A stretch of 64,000 bases of DNA, from the NCBI RefSeq assembly GCF_000766865.1, contig NZ_JNFA01000024.1, positions 248,001 through 312,000 of the forward strand. Direction: 5' to 3'. Below, piece by piece: positions 54,731-62,404 of this stretch. Position 1 is the stretch's first letter, and each line of letters begins with the position of its first letter. The translations under genes were made by a program, and so were the position numbers. The notes under the pieces are model-generated. The model made no database searches and was not told where the DNA came from. It was given only the letters and a program-made list of their open reading frames with translations. This DNA comes from Listeria booriae. GTDB taxonomy: Bacteria; Bacillota; Bacilli; Lactobacillales; Listeriaceae.

Positions 54731-56521
54731 ATGGATGATGCTATAGAATTCCTACATGATTTAAATAAAGAGCAGAAAAAAATTGTCAGAAGTTTAGATA
54801 ACCTATATATTACAGCTTGCCCAGGAAGTGGAAAAACAAGAGTATTAACACGGAAGATTGCCTATCAAAGTGTAGTAAATAAAAACTCTACTAAAAAAAT
54901 AGTTGCTATTACTTATACTAATCGTGCAGCGGAGGAAATCAAAGATAGGTTAGACTTTCTAGGGATTGATTCTCCAAGTGTTTGGGTAGGAACAATTCAT
55001 CAGTTTTGTTTGGAATTTGTTATCTATCCATTTGGAATGAATCTTACAAGATTATCAAGGGGTTTTAATATTGTAGATAGTTATACACAGAATGAATATG
55101 TAGAAGAAATTTTATCACAACTTAACATTGAAATACAAGGTTATGAAAAAAATAATATCAATTTATCGCTAACAACAGAATGGGGTGTATTAGAAAAACG
55201 GTTCCCTGAAGTCACTTCAATGTATCACCAAAAATTATTAGATAATAAAGAAATTGATTTTGACTTAATATTATTAACAGCATATCAAATTTTAAAAGAG
55301 TCAAAAATAACTTGTAGAAATATTGCACGAGTATTAAGAACAATTTATATAGATGAATTTCAAGATACAAGAGATGTACAATATAACATTATTGGTCTAT
55401 TAACATCTGCTAACCAATCTATTCAAACCCTTTTTGTTGGAGATGTAGATCAGGCTATTTATGGAGGGCTTAGCGGGGTTGTAAAGACTGTCGATGAACT
55501 TGCTGAAATAACAGGTCTTTCTTTTAAAGTTGAGAAATTATCTGGTTGCTATCGTTCTACACAAAGAATGGTTGATTTTTATTCTGAATTCCAACAAAGC
55601 TCTTATAAAATAAATAGTCGTGGTGAAAATAGAAAATATATCGGTAAAATTTCTCATATAAAGGATATTCATAAGGATGATGTATCAAAAAAAATAGCTG
55701 ATATTATTTCATATCATTTGAATCAAGGTGTTCCAGAGAATGAAATATGTATTGTTGCACCACAGCACTATATACTTTTTTCTATAGGTGATAAATTAAA
55801 GGAGTTATTACCAGACTCTAAATTTGATGCTATAACGATATCACCGATTAAGGTGAATGATCATAGTATATTTTTTAAATTATCTAGGCTGTATTTCACA
55901 GACTCTGGAAATAAAAATATACTACGAAAAAGAATAGGTTCAGAGATTTTAAAAATATTAATAAACGAATTTAACATCAATTTGCAAGAAGACCTTATTC
56001 CAACTGATTTATTAAAAGAAATTAATTCCAGTAAGAGGCTATGTCAAACTAGCAATGGTCTCGAATATTTTAAAGAAACCACATTATCCTTATTTTGCAA
56101 GCTTGATATAACTTTAACACTTTATCCAAAAATTTTTGTGGCATTTGAGAGATTTATTAATGAAACAAAGGAACGAATGGAAAGAAATAATCTGTCATAC
56201 GATATAGAAAACTTCAGAAAAGTATATTATGATAGAAATGGAATAACCTTAACAACTGCACATAAAGTTAAAGGCGAAGAATATAATACAATGATAGCTA
56301 TTAATATTTTAGATGGTAAAATTCCACATTGGAGTGAAATTTATGACACACCTGACAAAGGGGAAGGTTCTGCAACAAAGTTACTATATGTAATTTGCTC
56401 CAGAGCAAAGGAAAATTTATATCTGATTTCAGAAAGAGGATATAAAACGAATACGGGTTATGAATATAAACCAACATTTTTAATAAAGAGATATCAATTC
56501 CCATATGACAGGTTATCCTAA
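54731..56521 (+). CDS. GajB-like UvrD/Rep helicase, Gabija type
   Basis: A 596-residue superfamily 1 helicase from ATG 54731, which has GAAGGAG 9 nt upstream. It has motif I CPGSGKTR (near 31-38), Ia TYTNRAA, motif II IYIDEFQDT (near 207), motif III FVGDVDQAIYG, motif IV YRSTQ, motif V/VI TTAHKVKGEEYN and CSRAKENLY. It begins 4 nt after the nuclease stop. GajB pairs with GajA and is activated by DNA ends or single strands. It is somewhat longer than the type protein. Confidence 0.83.
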   Translation: MDDAIEFLHDLNKEQKKIVRSLDNLYITACPGSGKTRVLTRKIAYQSVVNKNSTKKIVAITYTNRAAEEIKDRLDFLGIDSPSVWVGTIHQFCLEFVIYPFGMNLTRLSRGFNIVDSYTQNEYVEEILSQLNIEIQGYEKNNINLSLTTEWGVLEKRFPEVTSMYHQKLLDNKEIDFDLILLTAYQILKESKITCRNIARVLRTIYIDEFQDTRDVQYNIIGLLTSANQSIQTLFVGDVDQAIYGGLSGVVKTVDELAEITGLSFKVEKLSGCYRSTQRMVDFYSEFQQSSYKINSRGENRKYIGKISHIKDIHKDDVSKKIADIISYHLNQGVPENEICIVAPQHYILFSIGDKLKELLPDSKFDAITISPIKVNDHSIFFKLSRLYFTDSGNKNILRKRIGSEILKILINEFNINLQEDLIPTDLLKEINSSKRLCQTSNGLEYFKETTLSLFCKLDITLTLYPKIFVAFERFINETKERMERNNLSYDIENFRKVYYDRNGITLTTAHKVKGEEYNTMIAINILDGKIPHWSEIYDTPDKGEGSATKLLYVICSRAKENLYLISERGYKTNTGYEYKPTFLIKRYQFPYDRLS

Positions 56522-56559
56522 TTACCAAAAGTCATCGAATAATTAGTCGTGAAGAGTAT

Positions 56560-56602
56560 AAAAACCCAAAAAGTTAGATGTAATTTAAATTTTTGGGTTT
56601 TT
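56560..56602. terminator. Intrinsic terminator after gajB
   Basis: AAAAACCCAAAAA pairs with TTTTTGGGTTTTT; it can work in both directions. Confidence 0.85.
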
Positions 56603-56695
56603 ATGCTATATACATTTCTAGTATATCATTTCAAAATAATGGATTTTTTTAGATAAAGATTATTAGGTTGATATTTTTATAATAACATAGAGGAT

Positions 56696-56938
56696 TTATT
56701 TCAAAACCAAACCATCAAAGAAATCATTAAACTCAGCTTTGAAAATTATTGCAAGTGCAACAAGTTCACTTACGCGTATATTCATACGATTAGTTTCTAA
56801 TTTTGCATATGTACTTTTCGAGATATTTAATCCCATGACATTCATCTTAGCTACTACTTGATCTTGCGTCATTTTGGAATCATTTCTTAGTCGCTGAATG
56901 TTCTTACCAATATCCATATCTGGTCTTATCTTTTGCAT
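56696..56938 (-). CDS. Small XRE-family regulator
   Basis: An 80-residue stand-alone helix-turn-helix protein (MTQDQVVAKMNVMG, then ISKSTYAKLETNRMNI). It lacks any sensor domain. GGTGG precedes the start. It is divergent from three tiny genes and separated from them by two similar TTCGT-type sites, so it probably controls both directions. Confidence 0.8.
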   Translation of the reverse strand: MQKIRPDMDIGKNIQRLRNDSKMTQDQVVAKMNVMGLNISKSTYAKLETNRMNIRVSELVALAIIFKAEFNDFFDGLVLK

Positions 56939-56964
56939 CGTAATTTCACCACCTTACATATAAT

Positions 56965-57031
56965 TTCGTCATAACGAATTATTATATTGATTTTACTATC
57001 TATTTCCATTATAATGTTTCGTAATAGGGAA
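56965..57031. promoter_or_regulatory. Divergent control region with two TTCGT-type operators
   Basis: TTCGTCATAACGAA (56965-56978) has perfect 5-bp arms; TTCGTAATAGGGAA (57018-57031) is a partial copy. Between them a plus-strand promoter TTGATT (56987-56992), 17-bp spacer, TATAAT (57010-57015) serves the tiny genes. Confidence 0.65.
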
Positions 57032-57073
57032 ATATTTCGCTATGAAGAATTTTTCGAGGGAGGTGAGTAAATA

Positions 57074-57250
57074 ATGAGTGAGTTTATAGAAAATACTGCA
57101 CAGAATTATGTTAAGGAGCAATATCATCAAAAATCGGAGGAGCAGCTAACTGAATTAGTTGCAACGTTTACACATGGCTTTAAGTTAGGGATGCAAATAG
57201 CTTTTGATGCAATAGTGACTAAAGAGGAGGGGAAAGAAAATGAAATTTGA
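57074..57250 (+). CDS. Tiny unrecognised protein 1 of the element
   Basis: A 58-residue acidic, helical protein (ENTAQNYVKEQYHQKSEEQL, then THGFKLGMQIAFDAI). GAGGGAGGTGAG lies 8-15 nt upstream of ATG. It overlaps the next gene by 11 nt. The F-K-x-G-M-Q-x-A pattern also occurs in the third gene (FKEGLHFLQNQ), suggesting related small helical proteins. Function unknown. Confidence 0.65.
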   Translation: MSEFIENTAQNYVKEQYHQKSEEQLTELVATFTHGFKLGMQIAFDAIVTKEEGKENEI

Positions 57251-57536
57251 ATTTAAGACAGACCGATTCTCATTATTAGTAAAACCAGATTTATCGGTGC
57301 ACCTTCAAAATATACATGGAGTTACTGACAAGGTAGAGTTAGTTGTACAGACTAAAGCTTGTAGTTATTCGATTGATATTCAGGATACGGAACGTTTGCA
57401 GAGGTTATTGCCAATTTTACAATTAGAAATACAAGATATCTTAGCAACTTATCATTTACAATTGGTAACTAACAACTTTCGTTTACAAGGGAGTACCTGC
57501 TATTTTGATTTTACTACCAGAGAGGTGAGTATGTGA
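57240..57536 (+). CDS. Tiny unrecognised protein 2 of the element
   Basis: A 98-residue protein with alternating beta-strand patterns (VELVVQTKACSYSIDI) and a helical middle (TERLQRLLPILQLEIQDIL). GAGGAGGGG lies 10 nt upstream. It overlaps its neighbours at both ends, so the three genes are one operon under the small XRE regulator. No family is recognised. Confidence 0.65.
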   Translation: MKFEFKTDRFSLLVKPDLSVHLQNIHGVTDKVELVVQTKACSYSIDIQDTERLQRLLPILQLEIQDILATYHLQLVTNNFRLQGSTCYFDFTTREVSM

Positions 57537-57796
57537 TGGAGAGTTATACAATAGAACAAGATTTTGACCAGTTTTGTCTGGCACGTATAGAAGGTATTTG
57601 TGAGGCAGACAGTAATCACGAAGCGTTCCAAGAAAAAAGTAAATGTTATTATCAAATGCGAGATCAGTTAGAAGAATTATGGAATCCAGAAATAATTGCT
57701 TATCTGGATGCTTTGGAAAAATATCAAGTTGAAGCCTTTCTTTATATTTACAGAATTGCTTTTAAAGAGGGGCTACATTTTTTGCAAAATCAATAA
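57536..57796 (+). CDS. Tiny unrecognised protein 3 of the element (DUF6809-like)
   Basis: An 86-residue acidic helical protein from ATG 57536 (GAGGTGAG upstream; GTG 57533 is possible). Its pattern YQMRDQLEELWNP and FKEGLHFL recalls the DUF6809 type common on Firmicute mobile elements; this is tentative. It overlaps the previous stop by 1 nt (TGATG). Confidence 0.6.
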   Translation: MESYTIEQDFDQFCLARIEGICEADSNHEAFQEKSKCYYQMRDQLEELWNPEIIAYLDALEKYQVEAFLYIYRIAFKEGLHFLQNQ

Positions 57797-57902
57797 AAAA
57801 TCCATTCAGATAAGTGAACGGATTGGTAAAGTATTCGAATAAATTATGGAAGAGAATGGAGTGTTTTACAGAGTGAAAAGTGACATGGAATTTAGAGAGT
57901 TA

Positions 57903-57924
57903 CTGATACTATTTTGATACTATT
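57903..57924 (+). repeat. Right subterminal repeat with two TGATACT units
   Basis: Same 22-bp sequence as at 46742-46763 with one mismatch, 100 bp inside the right end. Confidence 0.6.
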
Positions 57925-57988
57925 AATTCGAAAACCATAGATAATAGCGATAATATATATAAATAAAGGGCTTTTTATGGCATTAAAA

Positions 57989-58004
57989 TAAACAAATATG
58001 TTTA
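57989..58004 (+). promoter_or_regulatory. Fourth copy of the repressor operator, at the right end
   Basis: TAAACAAATATGTTTA is identical to operator 3 at 47393-47408, and the following GTATTT also matches operator 1's flank. No gene starts here, so the repressor may also act on recombination at the right end. Confidence 0.6.
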
Positions 58005-58023
58005 GTATTTGAATATTAGAATC

Positions 58024-58034
58024 GAATGGGAATA
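58024..58034 (+). repeat. attR core
   Basis: GAATGGGAATA, identical to the guaA 3' end at 46673-46683. Confidence 0.75.
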
Positions 58035-58044
58035 GAGAGAGTTG

Positions 58045-58085
58045 AGTCGAAAATCCTTTAGTATCAAGGGTTTTCGACTTTTTTT
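58045..58085 (+). terminator. Strong terminator, probably the displaced guaA terminator
   Basis: AGTCGAAAATCCTT pairs with AAGGGTTTTCGACT, then TTTTTTT. It sits 10 nt after attR with no gene before it, as expected if the element split guaA from its own terminator. Confidence 0.75.
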
Positions 58086-58097
58086 GGATTGCACTTT

Positions 58098-58565
58098 TTA
58101 TAATTCTTGGCGTATAAACTGCTCAGTATTTTGATTTCTTGGTGATGTACCTATGTTTTCATGGGATGGTTTGTAGTTAATAATTCCTTGTAATTTTGTA
58201 GCTACTTCGAAATTATTATTTGGATAAAGGCGTCCATATGTTCCAAGCGTTGTTTCGATATCCTCATGATCTAAGCGTTTTTTGATGATTAGAGGATTTC
58301 ACCCACGCTAATTAATAAGGATGCGTGTGAATGTCGTAATGTATGGATTCATATTCTACGAATTCCAGCTTTTTTAGCGAAACGGTCAATGGCATAAGAT
58401 ATATTATGTTTCTGCGAGGGATTGTTATTATAGCTCAGAATGAATCCAGTATCTAGTATGCTTTGTTGAAGATTTTTCCACTCTTTTAGAAGATGAAGTG
58501 TGTCTGTATTCCAAATAATTTGGCGAGTACTTGCTTTCGTTTTTGGTTCTACAAAATTGATGTGG
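58098..58565 (-). pseudogene. Remnant of a second tyrosine integrase
   Basis: On the minus strand one reads KTKASTRQIIWNTDTLHLLKE in outline, then AKKAGIRRI-stop-IHTLRHSHASLLI (the HxLR catalytic box), a second stop, a frame change, and HEDIETTLGTYGRLYP (catalytic Tyr), ending in TEQFIRQEL at TAA 58098-58100. The N-terminal half is missing. It belongs to an older element that lay next to guaA, not to the IME. Confidence 0.75.
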
Positions 58566-58596
58566 TGTCAATATCTTGAACAAAAATAAATAGAAT

Positions 58597-58940
58597 TTAA
58601 TTCGCTTTTCTTTCAAAATTGTTTGGTGTTAAGTGTCCTAAAGATTGATGAATACGTTTCGTATTACACAAGCCATAATTATAGCTAAATACAGCTTGAT
58701 ACACATCGTGATGTGCTGAAAATCAAGTTGATATAATTTTTCTCGTTTAATACGGGCATGGTAAGATTTGATTTTGGCATTATCAGAAGGATAACCTGCC
58801 TTACTATAAGAAGCTATCACCTTATTTTCAGTTAGTAATTCGTGATGGATAGCGGTGGTATATTGGCTACCCCGATCAGAATGCAGTAAAAGAATGCCTG
58901 GATATTTTTCTAAAACTGTTTTTATATGGGCATCTACTTT
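58597..58940 (-). pseudogene. IS3-family transposase fragment, C-terminal (minus strand)
   Basis: Contains LLLHSDRGSQYTT (second catalytic Asp box of the DDE core) and, after one frameshift, YNYGLCNTKRIHQSLGHLTP, the standard IS3 OrfB end, to TAA 58597-58599. At the place of the catalytic Glu (normally NAxxESF) it reads NAKIKSY, so the Glu is Lys. The N-terminal part is lost at 58940. Confidence 0.75.
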
Positions 58941-58941
58941 A

Positions 58942-59229
58942 AACCGACAGTTTCAATCAGATAGACCATTAACAAAGCTAGTAACAGATATTACGTACCT
59001 GCCATTTGGACAAAAGCTACTGTATCTATCGACGATTATGGACTTGTATAATAGGGAAATAATCGCTTATACGATTGGTGACAAGCAAGATGCAGCTTTT
59101 GTATTAGACACGCTACATCAGCTACCGCCAATGCCTCAATGCTTGATGCATAGTGATCAAGGCTCTGTCTATACTTCGCATAGTTATCAAGAAGAAATTA
59201 GTGGAGAATACGCTTTCTTAATGTTATAA
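58942..59229 (+). pseudogene. IS3-family transposase fragment, central part (plus strand)
   Basis: Carries TDITYLPFGQKLLYL (first catalytic Asp) and LMHSDQGSVYTSHSYQ (second Asp), then departs into unrelated residues and stops at 59229. Both ends are missing: it abuts the opposite fragment at 58940 and breaks near 59205. The sequence differs from the other fragment, so two transposases were joined head to tail. Confidence 0.75.
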
Positions 59230-59270
59230 TATTCATGTTAATATTATACAAAAAGAGGAGTTATGGATAG

Positions 59271-61052
59271 ATGAAAATTTCAAAAGTACATATTAAAAAT
59301 TTTAGAAATATTACTGATGTGTTGTTGCCGATGTTTGGCGTCACGGTGATTATTGGTAATAACAATAGCGGGAAAAGTAATTTTTTAAGAGCGATTACTT
59401 TGCCGCTACTATCAGATGACCTTGGGACGGGCAGCAAAAATTTGGGTTGGATGGATATTGGTGATAAGGCAAAAAAAAACTACTATGATTATATAAAGTC
59501 TAATAAAAAAGATTTATGCGCTGGTGTTATTGATAAAGATGCTTTTATAGAAGTTACACCAACTGTATCTGTGGTTATAGATTTTCGTGTCGATGGGGCA
59601 GAGGGGTACGCAATGAAAGACTTCGTAGTTAGTTTTTCAGATGATGGAAATGCAAACTATCAACTAGCATATTCTTTTTCTTGTAAAAAGCCACAAGAAT
59701 TATTAAATCATGTTATAGGGGTATTAAGAGCATCGGAGAATGAGGATTTAGATGATTTGAAATTGAATTTGTTACCAATCGATTTGTATAGTTATTCCAT
59801 TTACGTACCATTAAAAGATAAAAATCTTAATTATGATAACTTAAGATTATTGAAATATAATTCTATTGCAGCTGAAAGGGATGATTTCTCAACTAGCAGT
59901 TCACGATTAGGTTCAAAGCCGTTAGTACAATTACTTAATAAAAAGCTGCCTGTAAGCTCTATGATGCATATTGAAAAAGAGTATGCTAGGTTTTTTGAGC
60001 AAATAAAATCACATACTGGTATGGAAGAAATTCTGAATTGGCAAGAATATTCAGAAGTCACGAATGCATCAGAATTTTTTTCGAAAATATCAATTTTACC
60101 AAATATGCCGCCAATGGCGTCCTTACTTAGTAGTGTGAAACTAGGATATGAGGAATCAAATTTGGCATTGCAAGGTCTAGGACATAGAAACCTTATTTTA
60201 CAGCTAGTTATAATTAATTCATTGATGGAAGCTAGTAATGCGCTATTTTCTCTTTTGACGGTTGAAGAACCAGAAGCACACCTATGTTATTCAAATCAAA
60301 AAATAATGAATAGTTTTATATTAAATGTTGTAAATAAAAACGATGATCTACAGCTGATATACTCTACACATAGTACACAGTTTCTAGATAAGGTTGATTT
60401 ATCAAATATTATTTTGTTGAATAATGGCGAGGGTTATGCATTTGCTGATGAATTTGAAGTAGAAGAAATGAACTATCTTTCTAAAAATCCTAATTTGGAT
60501 TTATTTAAACTATTTTATTCTAGGAAGTGTATTTTGGTCGAAGGATTGACGGAAGAATTACTTATTAAATCTTATTTTAAAACAAAGCAAAATACACTTT
60601 CAGATATCGAAGTAATTTCATTTCATAAAGGTTTTAAAAAAATAATTGATATATGGTTAAAACTAAACAAAAATACTAATAACAAGCTAGGGATAATAAG
60701 AGATTTTGATAATCAAAAAAATGCTCAGTTAGAACATGAAAAGTATAATACTCATCGGAATATTTCTATTGAAACAACAATTGAGTATACACTAGAGAAT
60801 GATATTGTTGCATATAAGAATAATTTTGATATTTTAAAAGAATATTTTCATAAAAATTACGAATGGGAAAATATTGAAACACGAGAGCAACTTTCTGCTA
60901 AATGGATAGGCGGTAAAGCAGAAGTAATGTTGTCATTTTGTCAAGATATGGGTAATGATGATTTGAAAGAATTTGAATTGCCAGCGCATATTAATAAAGT
61001 GATAAAATTTCTTGAGGAAAAGGAAGAAGTAGGTGTCGCAATTGAAGATTGA
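59271..61052 (+). CDS. Second GajA-like OLD-family nuclease (ATPase plus TOPRIM)
   Basis: A 593-residue protein, close to the usual GajA size. Walker A GNNNSGKS (29-36), signature LQGLGHRNL (near 300), Walker B LLTVEEPEAH (near 330) and STHSTQ mark the ATPase. TOPRIM has ILVEGLTEE (near 420) and DxD in IIRDFDNQ (near 477). AGAGGAG lies 10 nt upstream of ATG. It differs strongly from the first GajA in length and sequence, so it is not a recent duplicate. The partner helicase overlaps it by 20 nt. Confidence 0.82.
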   Translation: MKISKVHIKNFRNITDVLLPMFGVTVIIGNNNSGKSNFLRAITLPLLSDDLGTGSKNLGWMDIGDKAKKNYYDYIKSNKKDLCAGVIDKDAFIEVTPTVSVVIDFRVDGAEGYAMKDFVVSFSDDGNANYQLAYSFSCKKPQELLNHVIGVLRASENEDLDDLKLNLLPIDLYSYSIYVPLKDKNLNYDNLRLLKYNSIAAERDDFSTSSSRLGSKPLVQLLNKKLPVSSMMHIEKEYARFFEQIKSHTGMEEILNWQEYSEVTNASEFFSKISILPNMPPMASLLSSVKLGYEESNLALQGLGHRNLILQLVIINSLMEASNALFSLLTVEEPEAHLCYSNQKIMNSFILNVVNKNDDLQLIYSTHSTQFLDKVDLSNIILLNNGEGYAFADEFEVEEMNYLSKNPNLDLFKLFYSRKCILVEGLTEELLIKSYFKTKQNTLSDIEVISFHKGFKKIIDIWLKLNKNTNNKLGIIRDFDNQKNAQLEHEKYNTHRNISIETTIEYTLENDIVAYKNNFDILKEYFHKNYEWENIETREQLSAKWIGGKAEVMLSFCQDMGNDDLKEFELPAHINKVIKFLEEKEEVGVAIED

Positions 61053-62382
61053 TGCTGCAGGAGCAGGTGCTGGAAAAACAACAAAATTAGCTGAAAAGAT
61101 AATAGAAAGGTATAGACAGGGTAAAGAAGAGAATATTTACTGTGTTTCATTTACGAATGCATCAGTAAGTATTATTGTAGAGAAATTAAAAGAATATTAT
61201 TATGAAATTCCAGAGAACATAAAAGTTAGTACAATTCATTCTTTCTTGAATTCGGAGTTAATAGCTCCATATCACTTTCTTCTGTATAAGAAGCAATTTC
61301 ATTCTATCTCTAATGTTGAGCTCAGTCATGTTCCGAGATATAAAAAATCACAGATTTCAAGGTTAGAGAGGAGAGGTTGCCTGCATGTGGACACTTTTAC
61401 TAAGAAAGCAAAGTATATTGTATGTGAGAAAAGTGGTGATAAAAAGCAACAGAAAATAGATAGAGAAAAAATTTGTTCCTTAATTTCAAGTTATATGGGA
61501 GTAATTTATGTTGATGAAGCTCAGGATATTGATACAGAGTTTAAGCAAGTTCTAATAAAATTAGACGAGTTAGGTATTGATATTGAGCTTATTGGAGATC
61601 CGAAACAAGATTTAAAGGGGAGAGGTGGTTTGGTAAATTTGATAACGGAGTATCAAGCAGATGTAAGGTATATCCAAGAATGTTATCGATGTCCAGTAGA
61701 GCATTTAAATTTTTCTAATAAATATGTCTTGGAGAGGGAGCAACAATTTTCTCCTGAAAATAAGACAGGTATTTTACAATGTATTTTTGAATCTGACTTA
61801 ATAGATATAGGCATATTTATTAATGAAAAAAATTATGATTTGAAGTATATTTATCAAAAAAATGAACAATTTGATACGCATTTCAAGTTATCTAAAGATC
61901 CACTATTCAATGAGCTGAGAATAATAATTTCAGATTATGAAGATGGTTCAATTGATGACATATCTACTATTAGGCAAGCGAGTAAGTTAGCTTATGAGTT
62001 AATATCATTGGTGACTGAGTATAACTACACTCAAAAGGCGGCGATTAGTAAAAAAATCCCATTTGGAAGTATACAAAAAGATGAATATGCAAGGTTGTTA
62101 GAAGCTTTAGAAAGTGAAACTAATGAAGTCGATGGAAACAAGATTACTGTCAGATCAATTGAAGCAATAAAAGGTTTGGAGGAGGAAAAGTGTTTGTTTA
62201 TTGTTACCCCTGAAATTGCGCCATATCTGTTAAAATTAAAGACTGATATGAATAAAATGATGGCTAGCTTGTATGTTGCACTTACACGCTCACAAAAGGA
62301 ATTGGATATTTTAGTTACACGTAAGGTAGAAGAACAGTTTGGAAGAGAGGTATTTGAAACAATACTTAATGCCACTATATAG
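61033..62382 (+). CDS. Second GajB-like UvrD-family helicase
   Basis: A 449-residue SF1 helicase from GTG 61033 (TTG 61042 is an alternative). Motif I GAGAGKTT (about 11-18), Ia SFTNAS, motif II IYVDEAQDID (near 160), motif III IGDPKQDLKG, motif IV ECYRCP, V SIEAIKGLEEEKC and VI YVALTRSQKEL are all present. The 20-nt overlap with the nuclease gene implies a coupled pair. It is close to the usual GajB length. Confidence 0.82.
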   Translation: MSQLKIDAAGAGAGKTTKLAEKIIERYRQGKEENIYCVSFTNASVSIIVEKLKEYYYEIPENIKVSTIHSFLNSELIAPYHFLLYKKQFHSISNVELSHVPRYKKSQISRLERRGCLHVDTFTKKAKYIVCEKSGDKKQQKIDREKICSLISSYMGVIYVDEAQDIDTEFKQVLIKLDELGIDIELIGDPKQDLKGRGGLVNLITEYQADVRYIQECYRCPVEHLNFSNKYVLEREQQFSPENKTGILQCIFESDLIDIGIFINEKNYDLKYIYQKNEQFDTHFKLSKDPLFNELRIIISDYEDGSIDDISTIRQASKLAYELISLVTEYNYTQKAAISKKIPFGSIQKDEYARLLEALESETNEVDGNKITVRSIEAIKGLEEEKCLFIVTPEIAPYLLKLKTDMNKMMASLYVALTRSQKELDILVTRKVEEQFGREVFETILNATI

Positions 62383-62404
62383 ATTTTTGAGATGAGGGAT
62401 AACC

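Larger units (their letters stand above)
46673..58034 (+). mobile_element. Integrative mobilizable element at guaA 3' end carrying a Gabija-type system
   Basis: An 11-bp direct repeat (GAATGGGAATA) bounds about 11.35 kb. The left copy is the guaA end and the right copy is followed by a strong terminator that probably belonged to guaA. Content in order: XRE repressor, excisionase (frameshifted), tyrosine integrase (nonsense), MobC-like, probable oriT, MobC-like, relaxase, two XRE regulators, OLD nuclease, UvrD-like helicase, small XRE, and three tiny genes. The 3' end of guaA is a known island integration site, and Listeria carries ICELm1 there. Mobilization genes without a mating pore define an IME. 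Base composition is clearly more AT-rich than the flanks. Confidence 0.85.

Noticed and set aside
46742-57924. The TGATACT repeats as the att crossover core
   Set aside because: They are imperfect (one mismatch), lie well inside, and the exact GAATGGGAATA repeat of the guaA end explains both borders and the displaced terminator.
46673-58034. A tRNA gene as integration site
   Set aside because: No tRNA cloverleaf is seen at either border; the target is the guaA 3' end.
58855-59229. A complete transposase gene on the plus strand
   Set aside because: Its first 28 codons come from the opposite-strand fragment read in reverse; only 58942 onward is transposase, and both ends are missing.
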